A stretch of 64,000 nucleotides of DNA, taken from positions 21,295 through 85,294 of the forward strand of contig NZ_JAIKXF010000096.1 in the NCBI RefSeq assembly GCF_024684275.1, given 5' to 3'. Below the pieces are notes generated by a model. It had not been told where the DNA came from. It did not search any database and was given only the letters and a program-made list of their open reading frames with translations. Every line of letters begins with the position of its first letter. Position 1 is the first letter of the stretch. The stretch is from Ruminococcus sp. (GTDB lineage: Bacteria > Bacillota_A > Clostridia > Oscillospirales > Ruminococcaceae). The translations under genes and the position numbers were made by a program. This document shows positions 8,216-17,603 of the stretch, piece after piece.

Positions 8216-9189
8216 ATGCTTCTCTTGTCCTTTATTTCCTTTATGAGCTCCGCAAGCTTTTCGGGGCTGCCCATCTCGCAGAAATACACGCCCTCATCGC
8301 CCTCTGAGTAAAGCTCGTGATTGGCAGGATTGTCACCGAGAATAACAGGCTTGCCCATAGCACGGTAGATATAGGTCTTGCCTGCAATGGTGCGCCTTGC
8401 CTTCATGATGCTGCCGTCGAAATGTCCGCCGAGACACAGGTCTGCACCTGCTATCTTCTCAGCAAGCTCCTCCTGAGGCAGCCAGTTGATGTACTCTGTG
8501 ATATTCTCGCCTGTGCGGACGTTCTTTTTGCCGAGAGGTCCGATAAATACAAAGCGAAGCCCCTCCTCGTCCTTCAGAAGGTCTATGGCTTTCAGTATGA
8601 CCGATACTCCCTGAAGAGGGAGCACACTGCCGAAGTAGAGCACGGTGAAATCCTTGTTTTTCGGAGCTTCACGGGGATAGTATATGCTGCTGTCAGCCTC
8701 AAGATACAGAACGCTCATTTTATCGGCAGGGAAACCGAATTCTCTGCAAAAATAGCTTCCGTGAGCCTTTGTATCACATATTGCAAGGTCGGCAGCTGAA
8801 AGTGTGCGCTTGTCTATGAGCCTTAAAAGCTGCCCTATAAGGCTGTTCTTTCCGAATATTTTCCTGTCAAAGCACAGGGTATCATACATTGATATGAAAA
8901 AGTCCTCAATCAGCGGCTTTTTCCTGAGCTTTCTGCGGAAAAGCGGTATTACCAGCTGAGGGGCAAAGCCTATGAAGCTCATATCATAGTCCTTCATATC
9001 AACTCTGATAAGTCTGCGGTAAACATACATGAGCCGCTTTATGTAGCTCTTTTTATCCGAGCTTATAACAGTGACCGTATTGCCTGCCCTGCGAAGCAGC
9101 TCTATTTCCTGTACAAGCCTGAGATAATCGCTGTTTTTTGTAGCGACGTAGAGTATGCGCTTATCCTTTATGTCACTCAGCCTTTTCAT
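8212..9189 (-). CDS. Family 4-like glycosyltransferase
   Basis: A 325-residue GT-B-fold transferase without membrane segments. The N-terminal half starts KRILYVATKNSDYLRLVQE. The C-terminal Rossmann domain has FTVLYFGSVLPLQGVSVILKA and a late nucleotide-sugar-binding region (AKIAGADLCLGG through YRAMGKPVIL), though the usual E-x7-E motif is weak. Probably adds a sugar to the surface polysaccharide or a lipid-linked sugar. Donor and acceptor cannot be read from sequence. It overlaps the upstream GT2 gene by 17 bp and the downstream flippase-like gene by 4 bp, indicating translational coupling. Confidence 0.8.
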   Translation of the reverse strand: MKRLSDIKDKRILYVATKNSDYLRLVQEIELLRRAGNTVTVISSDKKSYIKRLMYVYRRLIRVDMKDYDMSFIGFAPQLVIPLFRRKLRKKPLIEDFFISMYDTLCFDRKIFGKNSLIGQLLRLIDKRTLSAADLAICDTKAHGSYFCREFGFPADKMSVLYLEADSSIYYPREAPKNKDFTVLYFGSVLPLQGVSVILKAIDLLKDEEGLRFVFIGPLGKKNVRTGENITEYINWLPQEELAEKIAGADLCLGGHFDGSIMKARRTIAGKTYIYRAMGKPVILGDNPANHELYSEGDEGVYFCEMGSPEKLAELIKEIKDKRSI

Positions 9190-10147
9190 TCTTTATTTCC
9201 TCGTCACTTTTGCCGCATTCCATTTTTCTCACTCTGTACTGAACGTCCTCAAGAAGCTTCCTGTTTGCGGATATAGTATCCCCCAGAAGCCCTATGGTTA
9301 TGGTCTGGAAGCCCATCATAATGAGGATAGCCGTGAGGATAAGGGACTGTATGTGTCCGCCGCCCTCGCCCATAGCCATGAGTATAAGGAACCTGACGCC
9401 CAGTATGCCTCCTATGAGAAGCAGTACAAGTCCGATAGTCATGAAGAATTTCAGAGGCTTGTACATCACAAAGGAACGGGTAATGACCGTTGATGAGCGC
9501 TTCATATAGCGCCACATACTTGAAAACAGACGCGACGGTCTGGTCTCGGGATTTGTTCTTATGGGAACAGATGTCATGGCAGTTTTATTGTTTCCTGCCT
9601 GTATGATAGTTTCGAGAGTATATGTATACTCATTGACAACATTGAGTCTCAGTGCGGCGTCACGGGAATAGGCTCTGAAGCCGCTGGGAGCGTCGGGAAT
9701 ATCAGTGCCCGAAGCTACGCGGACTACCCAGCTTCCCAGATGCTGGAACTTTTTCTTCTTCCATGAGAAGTGCTCAGTCTGGTCGATAGGGCGCTCGCCG
9801 ATAACAATATCAGCCTTCTGGTCAAGTATGGGACGTACTATCTTCTCTATGTCCGCACCGCAGTACTGATTATCCGCGTCAGTATTTACGATAATATCAG
9901 CGCCTAAGTGCAGGCAGGCGTCGATACCTGCCATAAAGCCCTTTGCAAGTCCCTTGTTGCGCTTGAAGGAAACTATATGGTGAAATCCCAGCTCCCTTGC
10001 ACGGGCTACGGTATTGTCCTTGCTGCCGTCGTTGATTATGAGATACTCTATAGTGTCGATACCGTCTATATGTCTGGGCAGGTCGTTATACGCCAGCTCA
10101 AGAGTTTTTTCCTCGTTATAGCATGGTATCTGAATGATAAGCTTCAT
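9173..10147 (-). CDS. Family 2 glycosyltransferase with C-terminal membrane anchor (DPM1/ArnC-like)
   Basis: A GT-A-fold enzyme of 324 residues. The N-terminal catalytic domain (1-220) has QIPCYNEEKTL, the nucleotide-binding INDGSKDNT, and the metal-binding DADNQY (a DxD motif near residue 92). Two hydrophobic segments (about 232-255 and 268-290) anchor the C-terminus. This layout fits dolichol- or undecaprenyl-phosphate sugar transferases that make a lipid-phosphate sugar donor. Such a donor would suit the adjacent GT-C-like membrane protein, which is the usual partnership; that link is inferred from gene order. Confidence 0.85.
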   Translation of the reverse strand: MKLIIQIPCYNEEKTLELAYNDLPRHIDGIDTIEYLIINDGSKDNTVARARELGFHHIVSFKRNKGLAKGFMAGIDACLHLGADIIVNTDADNQYCGADIEKIVRPILDQKADIVIGERPIDQTEHFSWKKKKFQHLGSWVVRVASGTDIPDAPSGFRAYSRDAALRLNVVNEYTYTLETIIQAGNNKTAMTSVPIRTNPETRPSRLFSSMWRYMKRSSTVITRSFVMYKPLKFFMTIGLVLLLIGGILGVRFLILMAMGEGGGHIQSLILTAILIMMGFQTITIGLLGDTISANRKLLEDVQYRVRKMECGKSDEEIKNEKAE

Positions 10148-10164
10148 ATTTTCATATCCTTTCT

Positions 10165-12633
10165 TTATGCAGCCGACGAAAAGCGGACTGACTTTACTGG
10201 TAATCCCAGCTCACGGTCATCAACGGGATTTGAAACCGAGGCGCTCCAAAGCGGACAGCGTATGGTAAGTATATTTTCGCCGTCCTTTACAAGCTCCTTA
10301 TCAGCAGTAAAATGAAGCTGACCGCCGTTATTTGCATTGGTTACGGAATCAGAGCCTATCTCCTTACCATTGAGGAGCATAGTCACCTTTACCTCGTCAA
10401 CACCAAGAGCTTCAAGAGGCATTCCGCAGCCAAGCTCCATAGTTATGTCGTAATCATCAGGATAAAGTCCGCACTCTATCTGTGCTTCCTCACTGTCTGT
10501 CCAGCAGAAAAAGCTTTCAAGGTCGGATACACCGCTCATTTTGGTATAATCTCCTGCAGCAGTGTACATGAATCTGTACTTGTCGTAGGAATAAATGCTG
10601 ATATCCTCCTCGGTCGACCAGAAATACGTTGACATAGGCACTATTCTGTCTGTGTGGTTGAGGTCGTCCTCTATCCTGTGGAGCTTGTTTGTGTACATCA
10701 CGGAGTAGTCCTCCTTGTCAAGCGACTTTTCAGTGATGATGATGACTCTGCCGTATCTCTGTGCAAGTCTCTCGAACTGCTGAGGGTCATCAATATCCTC
10801 GGGAAATACTGCCGCACCAGTCATGCTTCTGACAGGCAGCCACAGCCTGAGAGTGTAATTTGGCGATATAACGACACAGTCGCTGTCTGTTATGTAGTCG
10901 GTAAGGTCGGTAAGAATGCTCCACTCCATGCGTGAATCATCGGTATTGTACATGAGATAGCCGTCGAAACGTGAAACGTAGAGAAGTCCCAGCGCAGCGG
11001 CAGGGATAATGAGCTTTCCGCCGATATGGTCGAGAGCTGCGGCGGCAAATATCACCGCAACAGGCACAAACGGAGCAAGATAGCGTCCGTAGTAGTAGTA
11101 ATACTGTATATCATAGCGCAGGAACGCCGAATATACCAGCACACAGTAGAAAAACATAAGGAATACCACAAGCTTTGAGCTTGTTTCGGCAAAGCGCTTC
11201 ACCGATATGATACCGAAAAGGATACCAAGCGGCACGAGCACGATGCCTGCGTTTGCAAAGAAGCCCATCAGCGCTAAAAGGCTCATCTCGTCCCAGCTGC
11301 TGTATTTGAAGAACGCTCTTACCAATATATACACACATGGCAGTATGAGCAGCAGCCTCAGCATAAGGATGAACCACTTTGAATCAGATGCATCGCGGAT
11401 AAATCTGCGCTGGTTGAAGCCCTTTTTCGTGCGTTTTTTCACTATAAGCGCAAATACTGTCACAGCTGCAAATGCTGCCGCAGAGACAACTGTAACAACT
11501 GCAGTGATGTTGTGAACGCTTACTCCGCCCACGAATACCGGCTTGTAGTTGTTCATGGTGTAGAATGGCTGAACGTGCCTCATGGCAAAATAGCTTGCAA
11601 GGTAAACAGCCACAGATGCGGGCATGAGCACAGCGTACTGCTTTTCCCTTGTGAATACGTACATTCCGCCGTATATCATCACAAACAGCGGAATCATAGT
11701 GTATATTGAAACATGATAGCAGCCGAATACTACTATTGGTATTATGGACAGCCATTTCTTGTCGGGATTTTCATCATCTGTCATGAAATACATGAAGGTC
11801 AGCGGTATCAGCGCAAGGAGCATTTCCGTAAGAGCTGCCTTTGCTACCCATACCACTATGGGAGCTGCCGCTGCACAGATACAGGCACAGGCTGCGGTGG
11901 TCTTTTTCAGCTTTAAATTGCCGCAGATGAAGTACACAAGGAATATGAGGCATACATAAAGCAAGGTCTCGAAGTCCTGCATATTCTCCATGCCGAAGTT
12001 TGTTCCCCACATTGCAAGAAGCGCGGAATATGTAGGTATTCCGTGGATTATTCCCGATGTTGGTCCCTGACTCCTGTCGTATACGGTGTCGGGATAGCTC
12101 TCATCGGGTATATCAAGTCCGCGGAGGTAGCTCTTTACAGCGTATTCAAAGACCTCTTGCTCGCGCTCGGTCTCAAGTCCGTCGTATTCCGTGATAGTTT
12201 TCTGGCGCTTGGTATCACCGTTCATGAAGAGTATAGCCTGCGTCTGATAAACGCCCTGATCCTGCCCCATGCCAAAAAGGTAATTCTTCTGTGACACAAA
12301 GGGTATCGCAAGAACAGCTATGATCATGGGTATGAGCATATCCTTTATTGAGAACTCATGCCCGAGAGTATGTCTCCTGCGGAAAAATTTTCCCTTGTCC
12401 AGAAACAGCACCGCTGCGAGAACCGCTCCGCACAGTATGGCGGTACCTGTGCCTGCGCGGAAAATGGTATACTTATCAATGACAAAGAGCGCCATGCTTG
12501 CGATTATATGTGTAAAGAACCACATTATAACGCCCATTGTCACAGCTTCTATGATGTTTTTCTTCTTAAACCAGATAACAGCACTCAGTACGGCAAGTAC
12601 AGCTCCCACCAGGCAGACCGCTGAAAATAACAT
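10165..12633 (-). CDS. Large polytopic membrane protein, probable GT-C glycosyltransferase
   Basis: An 822-residue protein with a dozen or more hydrophobic segments across residues 1-560, followed by a soluble C-terminal part of about 250 residues ending in a probable beta-sandwich (LGVDEVKVTMLLNGKEI). The first long outside loop carries GMGQDQGVYQTQA, an acidic site in the place where GT-C enzymes have their catalytic Asp. No family name can be given with certainty. Following a GT2 that could make a polyprenyl-phosphate sugar, it would fit an extracytoplasmic sugar transferase that decorates the polymer. It lies within the polysaccharide operon, 9 bp after the upstream gene. Confidence 0.65.
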   Translation of the reverse strand: MLFSAVCLVGAVLAVLSAVIWFKKKNIIEAVTMGVIMWFFTHIIASMALFVIDKYTIFRAGTGTAILCGAVLAAVLFLDKGKFFRRRHTLGHEFSIKDMLIPMIIAVLAIPFVSQKNYLFGMGQDQGVYQTQAILFMNGDTKRQKTITEYDGLETEREQEVFEYAVKSYLRGLDIPDESYPDTVYDRSQGPTSGIIHGIPTYSALLAMWGTNFGMENMQDFETLLYVCLIFLVYFICGNLKLKKTTAACACICAAAAPIVVWVAKAALTEMLLALIPLTFMYFMTDDENPDKKWLSIIPIVVFGCYHVSIYTMIPLFVMIYGGMYVFTREKQYAVLMPASVAVYLASYFAMRHVQPFYTMNNYKPVFVGGVSVHNITAVVTVVSAAAFAAVTVFALIVKKRTKKGFNQRRFIRDASDSKWFILMLRLLLILPCVYILVRAFFKYSSWDEMSLLALMGFFANAGIVLVPLGILFGIISVKRFAETSSKLVVFLMFFYCVLVYSAFLRYDIQYYYYYGRYLAPFVPVAVIFAAAALDHIGGKLIIPAAALGLLYVSRFDGYLMYNTDDSRMEWSILTDLTDYITDSDCVVISPNYTLRLWLPVRSMTGAAVFPEDIDDPQQFERLAQRYGRVIIITEKSLDKEDYSVMYTNKLHRIEDDLNHTDRIVPMSTYFWSTEEDISIYSYDKYRFMYTAAGDYTKMSGVSDLESFFCWTDSEEAQIECGLYPDDYDITMELGCGMPLEALGVDEVKVTMLLNGKEIGSDSVTNANNGGQLHFTADKELVKDGENILTIRCPLWSASVSNPVDDRELGLPVKSVRFSSAA

Positions 12634-12642
12634 TTATTATAT

Positions 12643-13827
12643 TCACTCCTCACAGATATGGTTTATCATCTCGCTGAAATTGCGCATTATTACCTCCCAG
12701 CGATAGTTGCTGTCGATATACGCCTTTGCATTTCGGCGCATTATGCCGTATTCCTCGTCATGACTGAATACATAGTCCAGTACGCCCTCAAATTCAAAAT
12801 AATCGGTATAGTAAAGTCCGCCGTTGCTCTTTATGCAGTGCCCCTTCAGGACCTCGCATACGCCGTTTACGATAACGGGCACGGAAAGCGTCATAGCTTC
12901 AAGAACGGATATGGAAAGGCTCTCGAAAGCCGAGGGCAGCACAAGGCACTTTGCGCCCGATATGCCGCTGAATTTGTCCTCCTCGCTGACAAAGCCGAGA
13001 CTTATGATGTCTTTATCCTTTGGTATCTCGCAGACTGGCTTGCCCATGAGGACAAGCTTCAGACCGCTGTCGGGACGGCGCTTTTTGTACTCCTGAAAGT
13101 ATCTGAAAAGCTCGGGGCAGCATTTGCCCTCGTCGATACGTCCCACATATATGATGTAATCGCCCTCAATGCCGTATTTGCTGCGAAAGCCTGCTTCATC
13201 GGGCTCGCAGGGCACCTCAACGCCTGTGCCCATAACGCGGCAGGGCTTGTCCTTACAGTCAAAAAGTCCCTGCACCAGCGCTTTTTCCTCATCTGTCAGG
13301 AAAACAAACGCCTTAGGGAGCTTGAAAAAATCCTCATAGGTCTTGAAATGTATAAAGGGCTCCTCGTGGGCTGTGGGTATGAGTATGGACTTTTCAGCCA
13401 CCTCGGGAAGTCCCTTTACGGTAAGGTAGTAAAGGTAGGTCACGAAGATGAAAATATCGTACTTATCCTTGCTTTTGCGGATATAGTCTATAGCTCCGGG
13501 GGCATAAGGTCCCTGCTTCTCAAACCACTTTTCCTCAGTCTCGGTATTGTAGTTTGCTGTGCCCGAATTGAGGTATTTGCCGTTGAAATCGTTGAAATCC
13601 TTTGCACGGGGCTTTTCAACAGGAAAACGAAGCACATGGACTCCGTTTATGTCCTCCTCGTCGGCTTTGTAGTAGTTGTCCCATGTGGTGTATTCCAGAG
13701 CCTTTGTGGTTATGACATCGACCTCGAATTCAGCTGTAAGGCGCTCTGCGATAAGGCGGGTATAGTACTCCGAGCCGCCGTTTACTTCAAGTCCGTATCT
13801 CTGATTTATAAGCGCTATCCTTTTCAT
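12643..13827 (-). CDS. Family 4 glycosyltransferase
   Basis: A 394-residue GT-B enzyme. The N-terminus LINQRYGLEVNGGSEYYTR has the glycine-rich acceptor-side loop of GT4 enzymes. The C-terminal donor domain has IIYVGRIDEGKCCPELFRYF and the E-x7-E-type region LPSAFESLSISVLEAM. It is closely similar in layout to the next gene upstream (13824-15029), including the GGLYYTDYFEFEG segment, which suggests tandem duplication. It overlaps that gene by four bases. The sugar specificity is unknown. Confidence 0.88.
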   Translation of the reverse strand: MKRIALINQRYGLEVNGGSEYYTRLIAERLTAEFEVDVITTKALEYTTWDNYYKADEEDINGVHVLRFPVEKPRAKDFNDFNGKYLNSGTANYNTETEEKWFEKQGPYAPGAIDYIRKSKDKYDIFIFVTYLYYLTVKGLPEVAEKSILIPTAHEEPFIHFKTYEDFFKLPKAFVFLTDEEKALVQGLFDCKDKPCRVMGTGVEVPCEPDEAGFRSKYGIEGDYIIYVGRIDEGKCCPELFRYFQEYKKRRPDSGLKLVLMGKPVCEIPKDKDIISLGFVSEEDKFSGISGAKCLVLPSAFESLSISVLEAMTLSVPVIVNGVCEVLKGHCIKSNGGLYYTDYFEFEGVLDYVFSHDEEYGIMRRNAKAYIDSNYRWEVIMRNFSEMINHICEE

Positions 13828-15029
13828 TCTTCTCCGACGACCTCTCTGAAAAACTTCCTGTACTTTTCAACTATAACGTCCCAAGCAAAGTTGCTGCGGA
13901 CGTATTCTCCGCCGTTTATTCCCATTTGTCGAGCCTTCTCCCTGTTTGCAAGGAACCAGTCGGTACAGCCCTCAAACTCGAAGTAATCCCCGAAATAAAG
14001 ACCGCCGTTGGACTCAGATACGAAATTTCTCGTTACAGGACAGCCGCTGTGTACCAGCACAGGACGTCCGCAGAGCCAGCTCTCCATGATAACAAGGGAA
14101 AAGCTCTCGTTTTTTGACGGCTGACAGAGGAATTCTGCCGCTCCCTGTCCGTTGTACTTGTCCTGCTTGTCCACAAAGCCCAGGTCGATTATCCTCTTTT
14201 GCTTTACTAAGTCAGCAGGGAGCTCTATGCTTCCGCCGCCTATGAGTACCAGCCTGAGGTCGGTATCACGGCGCTTGATGTACTCCGAGAAATACTTTAC
14301 AAGGGTGTGGACGTTCTTGCCCTCGTCCTTGCGTCCTGCGTATATGATAAATGGGCTGTCTATGCCGAATTTTTTGCGGAAAGCCTCTCCGTCGGGAACT
14401 ATGCCCGTATCCATGCCTATTCCCATGACTATGGTCTTTGTGCCGCTCTGTGAGAAGCCGTAAAGCTTCTCTGCCAGCTCTGCCTCGGGACGGGCATTGA
14501 ATATCATGCCTGCGGTCTTAGGGAAAAGCTCCTTATAGCGGCTCATATAGGCGTAAGCCTCGTCGTGGAAGCAGGGTATGAACACCGACTTATCCGGGAA
14601 CAATTTAGCACCATTATAGGCTGTACACAGCAGATATGGTATGAATACGAACAATGAGTATTCGTCGCTGTGCTCTTTCATATAGTCATAAAGCTGAGGG
14701 CAGTTCACCATTTCCGACAGGAATATATCCTCCTCGTCGGGAGTTATGCGGTGTCCCTTCATAAGCTTTGCGTTTACTGCATCAAATGCCGCAGTATCAC
14801 GCTTTTCCACCTTGAATCGCCTTACTGTCACGCCCTTTGAGGTCTTATCCACGCCCTCTTTGTTGTAATTCTCGCTCCAGTCCGAGCCTGCGTCCTTAAT
14901 GCAGGTGGAAAGTATCTCAAGGTCAACTCCCGCCGCATGGAGGTGGTCGGTCACCTCACGGAGCTCCATTTCTGCTCCGCCGGGGATATTCTCTCCGTAC
15001 CACGGGATAACAAATCCAATCTTTTTCAT
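13824..15029 (-). CDS. Family 4 glycosyltransferase, paralogue of its neighbour
   Basis: A GT-B transferase of 401 residues from the ATG at 15029. That start is preferred over an in-frame codon at 15065 because AAGGA lies seven bases before it and the conserved N-terminus MKKIGFVIPWYGENIPGG begins there. The donor domain has FIIYAGRKDEGKNVHTLVKYF and the QPSKNESFSLVIMESW segment carrying the two conserved Glu residues. It shares the GGLYFGDYFEFEG block with the gene downstream. It follows the upstream GT by 13 bp in the polysaccharide operon. Confidence 0.88.
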   Translation of the reverse strand: MKKIGFVIPWYGENIPGGAEMELREVTDHLHAAGVDLEILSTCIKDAGSDWSENYNKEGVDKTSKGVTVRRFKVEKRDTAAFDAVNAKLMKGHRITPDEEDIFLSEMVNCPQLYDYMKEHSDEYSLFVFIPYLLCTAYNGAKLFPDKSVFIPCFHDEAYAYMSRYKELFPKTAGMIFNARPEAELAEKLYGFSQSGTKTIVMGIGMDTGIVPDGEAFRKKFGIDSPFIIYAGRKDEGKNVHTLVKYFSEYIKRRDTDLRLVLIGGGSIELPADLVKQKRIIDLGFVDKQDKYNGQGAAEFLCQPSKNESFSLVIMESWLCGRPVLVHSGCPVTRNFVSESNGGLYFGDYFEFEGCTDWFLANREKARQMGINGGEYVRSNFAWDVIVEKYRKFFREVVGEE

Positions 15030-15042
15030 TTCAGTATCCTTA

Positions 15043-16125
15043 TCAGGTCGCTGTCTTGCCGTCAATAAAGGCTTTCAGCTTGGTCTCGAATATATTGCTC
15101 AGACGCTCGTAGGAGAAGTACTCAAGTCTCTTGCGCTGTCCCTCGATGATACTCTCACGGAGCTTGTCATCGGTGAGCAGTCTGTCAATGACTGCCGCCG
15201 TAAATACAGGATCATTATCATCAAGGAGTATACCGCTTCCGCCGAGAGTCTCGCCGATAGCACTGGTATTATAGGCGATTATGGGGACTCCGAAGAACAT
15301 TGACTCGACCAGCGGTACGCACAGTCCCTCATGCTCGCTCATGCATAGAAAAGCGTCAGCGATATGGTAATACGCCAGTATCTCGCTGAACTTGATATGT
15401 CCTGTGAATATAACATCATCGCTGAGTCCGAGGGCGCTGACATATTTCACAAGGCGTTCGTTATAGTTCTCCATGCCGTTTGCCGAGCCCACAAGTATAA
15501 GCCTTGAATCGGGATTCAGCTTTCTGTAGCAGGCATATGCGCGGATAACATTTTCCTGTCTCTTGTTGGGAGCTATTCTTCCCACGAATATGATATTCTT
15601 CTTGCCGTCGCGGTATTTCTTCATGACAGCCTCGTCGGGAGCCTGCTCATAGTCCTCGAATTTGGTAAGGGAGGGGCTTATCTCGATATTGCAGGTATAG
15701 CCCATTCTTATGAGCTCTGACTTGTTGTACTCCGAAACCGCAAGGACAAAGTCCATTTTGTCGCGGAGATACTCAACGCCCTTGTAGCCGTACTCAGTAA
15801 GCTGTGTCGCAGAGGCGCTGTAGGGGCGGAAGAAATCAGGGGGAGTGATATTGTGGTATATCATCACCCTGCGGCACTTGTAGCTGTCTATCTTGAAAGA
15901 AAGGTCAGTGCCTGTAGATTTGTGATATATGAGCACGTCGTCCTTTTTAAGGTCGCGGAGCTTGTCCGCCTTTATGGCAGTGCCCTCGGGAAGTCTCTTG
16001 TCTATATTCTCGGCGTAAATATCGGTGGAATAGCCCATTTTGCCGATTATCTCCTTTAATGCGATAGCATCGTTCCCTACTCCGTCGCCGAATGAAAGGG
16101 TAGGCAGTAACTGAACTACTCTCAT
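15043..16125 (-). CDS. Family 4 glycosyltransferase
   Basis: A 360-residue GT-B enzyme. The N-terminal region has VQLLPTLSFGDGVGNDAIAL, and the donor-binding domain has IIFVGRIAPNKRQENVIRAY and CMSEHEGLCVPLVESMFFG, with the two Glu residues typical of GT4. Its ATG shares one base with the stop of the upstream coiled-coil gene (TAATG), so it is translationally coupled. The segment VMIYHNITPPDFF is common in transferases of ABC-exported polysaccharide clusters. Specificity is not deducible. Confidence 0.88.
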   Translation of the reverse strand: MRVVQLLPTLSFGDGVGNDAIALKEIIGKMGYSTDIYAENIDKRLPEGTAIKADKLRDLKKDDVLIYHKSTGTDLSFKIDSYKCRRVMIYHNITPPDFFRPYSASATQLTEYGYKGVEYLRDKMDFVLAVSEYNKSELIRMGYTCNIEISPSLTKFEDYEQAPDEAVMKKYRDGKKNIIFVGRIAPNKRQENVIRAYACYRKLNPDSRLILVGSANGMENYNERLVKYVSALGLSDDVIFTGHIKFSEILAYYHIADAFLCMSEHEGLCVPLVESMFFGVPIIAYNTSAIGETLGGSGILLDDNDPVFTAAVIDRLLTDDKLRESIIEGQRKRLEYFSYERLSNIFETKLKAFIDGKTAT

Positions 16126-16580
16126 TACTTGCTCTCCCTGCTGAGTCTGCTGCGGAGCTCTGCATTTTCGCGCTCAAGCTTGTCAAGGCGTATCATGAGC
16201 TCCTTATGTGAAAGCTCTAATGCCTCAACCTTGCTGCTCATATCCGATGACTTGCTGTCAGAAAGCGACTTCATAACTGTTACCGCATTTGCGTTGAAGT
16301 CGTTCTGCTCAAACACAACGGGCTCAACGTAGAACTTCATGAGCTTGCGGAGCACCTTCTTGAAGAACACCTTTATGCCGTTCCCCTGAAGCTCCTTATA
16401 GGGCTGTATATAGTAATGTGTGCTGATATAATCAAGAGCCTCCGATGCAGAGCCACTCTGAGCGTTCTTCTTGTAGGGAACGTCCTCAAAGCTGAGCATA
16501 TCCGCAGTAAGCCCCTGCTCCTTTATTTTCTGCTTTATCTCAGCCATTATCTCTTCTATATTTATGCTTTCGTTTTCCAT
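16125..16580 (-). CDS. Small protein with C-terminal coiled coil
   Basis: A 151-residue hydrophilic protein with no recognised enzyme domain. The start is acidic and helical (IEEIMAEIKQKIKEQ). The middle has an HYYIQPYKELQG segment and a basic amphipathic stretch (VFFKKVLRKLMKFYVEPV). Residues about 110-150 form a strong heptad-pattern coiled coil rich in Leu, Glu and Arg. It lies between a methyltransferase with its own coiled coil and a glycosyltransferase, and is coupled to the latter. A role as a scaffold or chain-length partner of the methyltransferase is a guess from this context. Confidence 0.65.
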   Translation of the reverse strand: MENESINIEEIMAEIKQKIKEQGLTADMLSFEDVPYKKNAQSGSASEALDYISTHYYIQPYKELQGNGIKVFFKKVLRKLMKFYVEPVVFEQNDFNANAVTVMKSLSDSKSSDMSSKVEALELSHKELMIRLDKLERENAELRSRLSRESK

Positions 16581-16583
16581 GTT

Positions 16584-17600
16584 TTATCCTTTCTTCACGG
16601 CTATTACAGCGTAATCCTGACTTCCGAATATCATGTCGGATACGCGCTTCATCGCCTCATTGAACTCAGCCGTATTCTCAGCCTCTGCACATTTCAGCGG
16701 AGGTATCTCAAAGGGCGGTCTGCTGCTTTCGGTATATATTATCCCGATGTCCTTAAAGCCTGCCTTTTCAAGGTAATATTGAAGCGTCAGCGGGTGAACA
16801 GGCTTTATATGTGACGGGTCAATGTAGAATGCATTGGTGTATATTGACAGCGATGTGGGGTTTGGAGTCTCCATGATGATACAGCCGCCCTCCTCTAACC
16901 GCTCATATGCGGTATTGCACAGACGGATTATCTGATGAGGCTTCAGGTGCTCAACTACCTGTCCCACAAAAATGCCGTCAACGCCCTCGGTTCTTTCGAG
17001 AAAATCGCAGCCGTCGGCGCAGGTGGCTTTAAGCCCCTTAGAATTGCAGTATTCAGTATATGGCTCATAGATATCCACACCCTCGGCAGGTATGCCGTTA
17101 TCCTGCATGAGTGAGAGGAATTCTCCTCTGCCGCAGCCGATATCCAATACCTTTTTCTTATCGCGGTAATACTTTAAATAAAACTCCTGAGACTTCTTGA
17201 TGCTCTCGATAGAGCCTCGGAAGTGGTTCTCAAAGTCGAAATAGTCTATATCGTCGTAATCCGAGCCGCTGCTCACGGCAGCAGGTAAAGCCGCCTGTAC
17301 AGCGCCCTCTGCGGTCTGCTGCACAGGAGCTGCTTTCAGCTTCTTTTCCACCGAGTTTATCTTGCTTTTAAGGAATTCCTCCTCGCTGGTGAGCCTTTCG
17401 ATGAGAGTATTGTTATTCCTGAGATTGACACAGGCAGCCTCAAAATCTTTTCTTAACGAATCATTTGCCTGTACGTTGACAATATCCCTGTCTGCTGCCT
17501 CCAAGCCCGCAAAAAGCCAGCCGAAAAGCTTTCTTTTCAGCGCTCCCTTGATACCCTTCTGATTTTTTATACTGTCTATAAACTGCGATATATTACTCAT
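16584..17600 (-). CDS. SAM-dependent methyltransferase with N-terminal coiled coil
   Basis: A 338-residue protein. Residues about 50-95 are predicted coiled coil (LIERLTSEEEFLKSKINSVE) followed by an Ala/Gln-rich linker. Residues about 140-335 are a class I methyltransferase with motif I VLDIGCGRGEF and motif II-like GVDIYEPY, then VGQVVEHL and GGCIIMETPNP. Methyltransferases next to Wzm/Wzt-type exporters often cap the non-reducing end of the polymer and set its length (WbdD-type in E. coli O8/O9a). That role fits the adjacent Wzt-like ATPase, which has a carbohydrate-binding domain, but is inferred. Confidence 0.82.
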   Translation of the reverse strand: MSNISQFIDSIKNQKGIKGALKRKLFGWLFAGLEAADRDIVNVQANDSLRKDFEAACVNLRNNNTLIERLTSEEEFLKSKINSVEKKLKAAPVQQTAEGAVQAALPAAVSSGSDYDDIDYFDFENHFRGSIESIKKSQEFYLKYYRDKKKVLDIGCGRGEFLSLMQDNGIPAEGVDIYEPYTEYCNSKGLKATCADGCDFLERTEGVDGIFVGQVVEHLKPHQIIRLCNTAYERLEEGGCIIMETPNPTSLSIYTNAFYIDPSHIKPVHPLTLQYYLEKAGFKDIGIIYTESSRPPFEIPPLKCAEAENTAEFNEAMKRVSDMIFGSQDYAVIAVKKG

Positions 17601-17603
17601 TTT

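Noticed and set aside
12658..13986. Long plus-strand open frame (442 codons) opposite two glycosyltransferase genes
   Set aside because: It lacks a ribosome site and family motifs, and lies antisense to genes with clear GT4 signatures.
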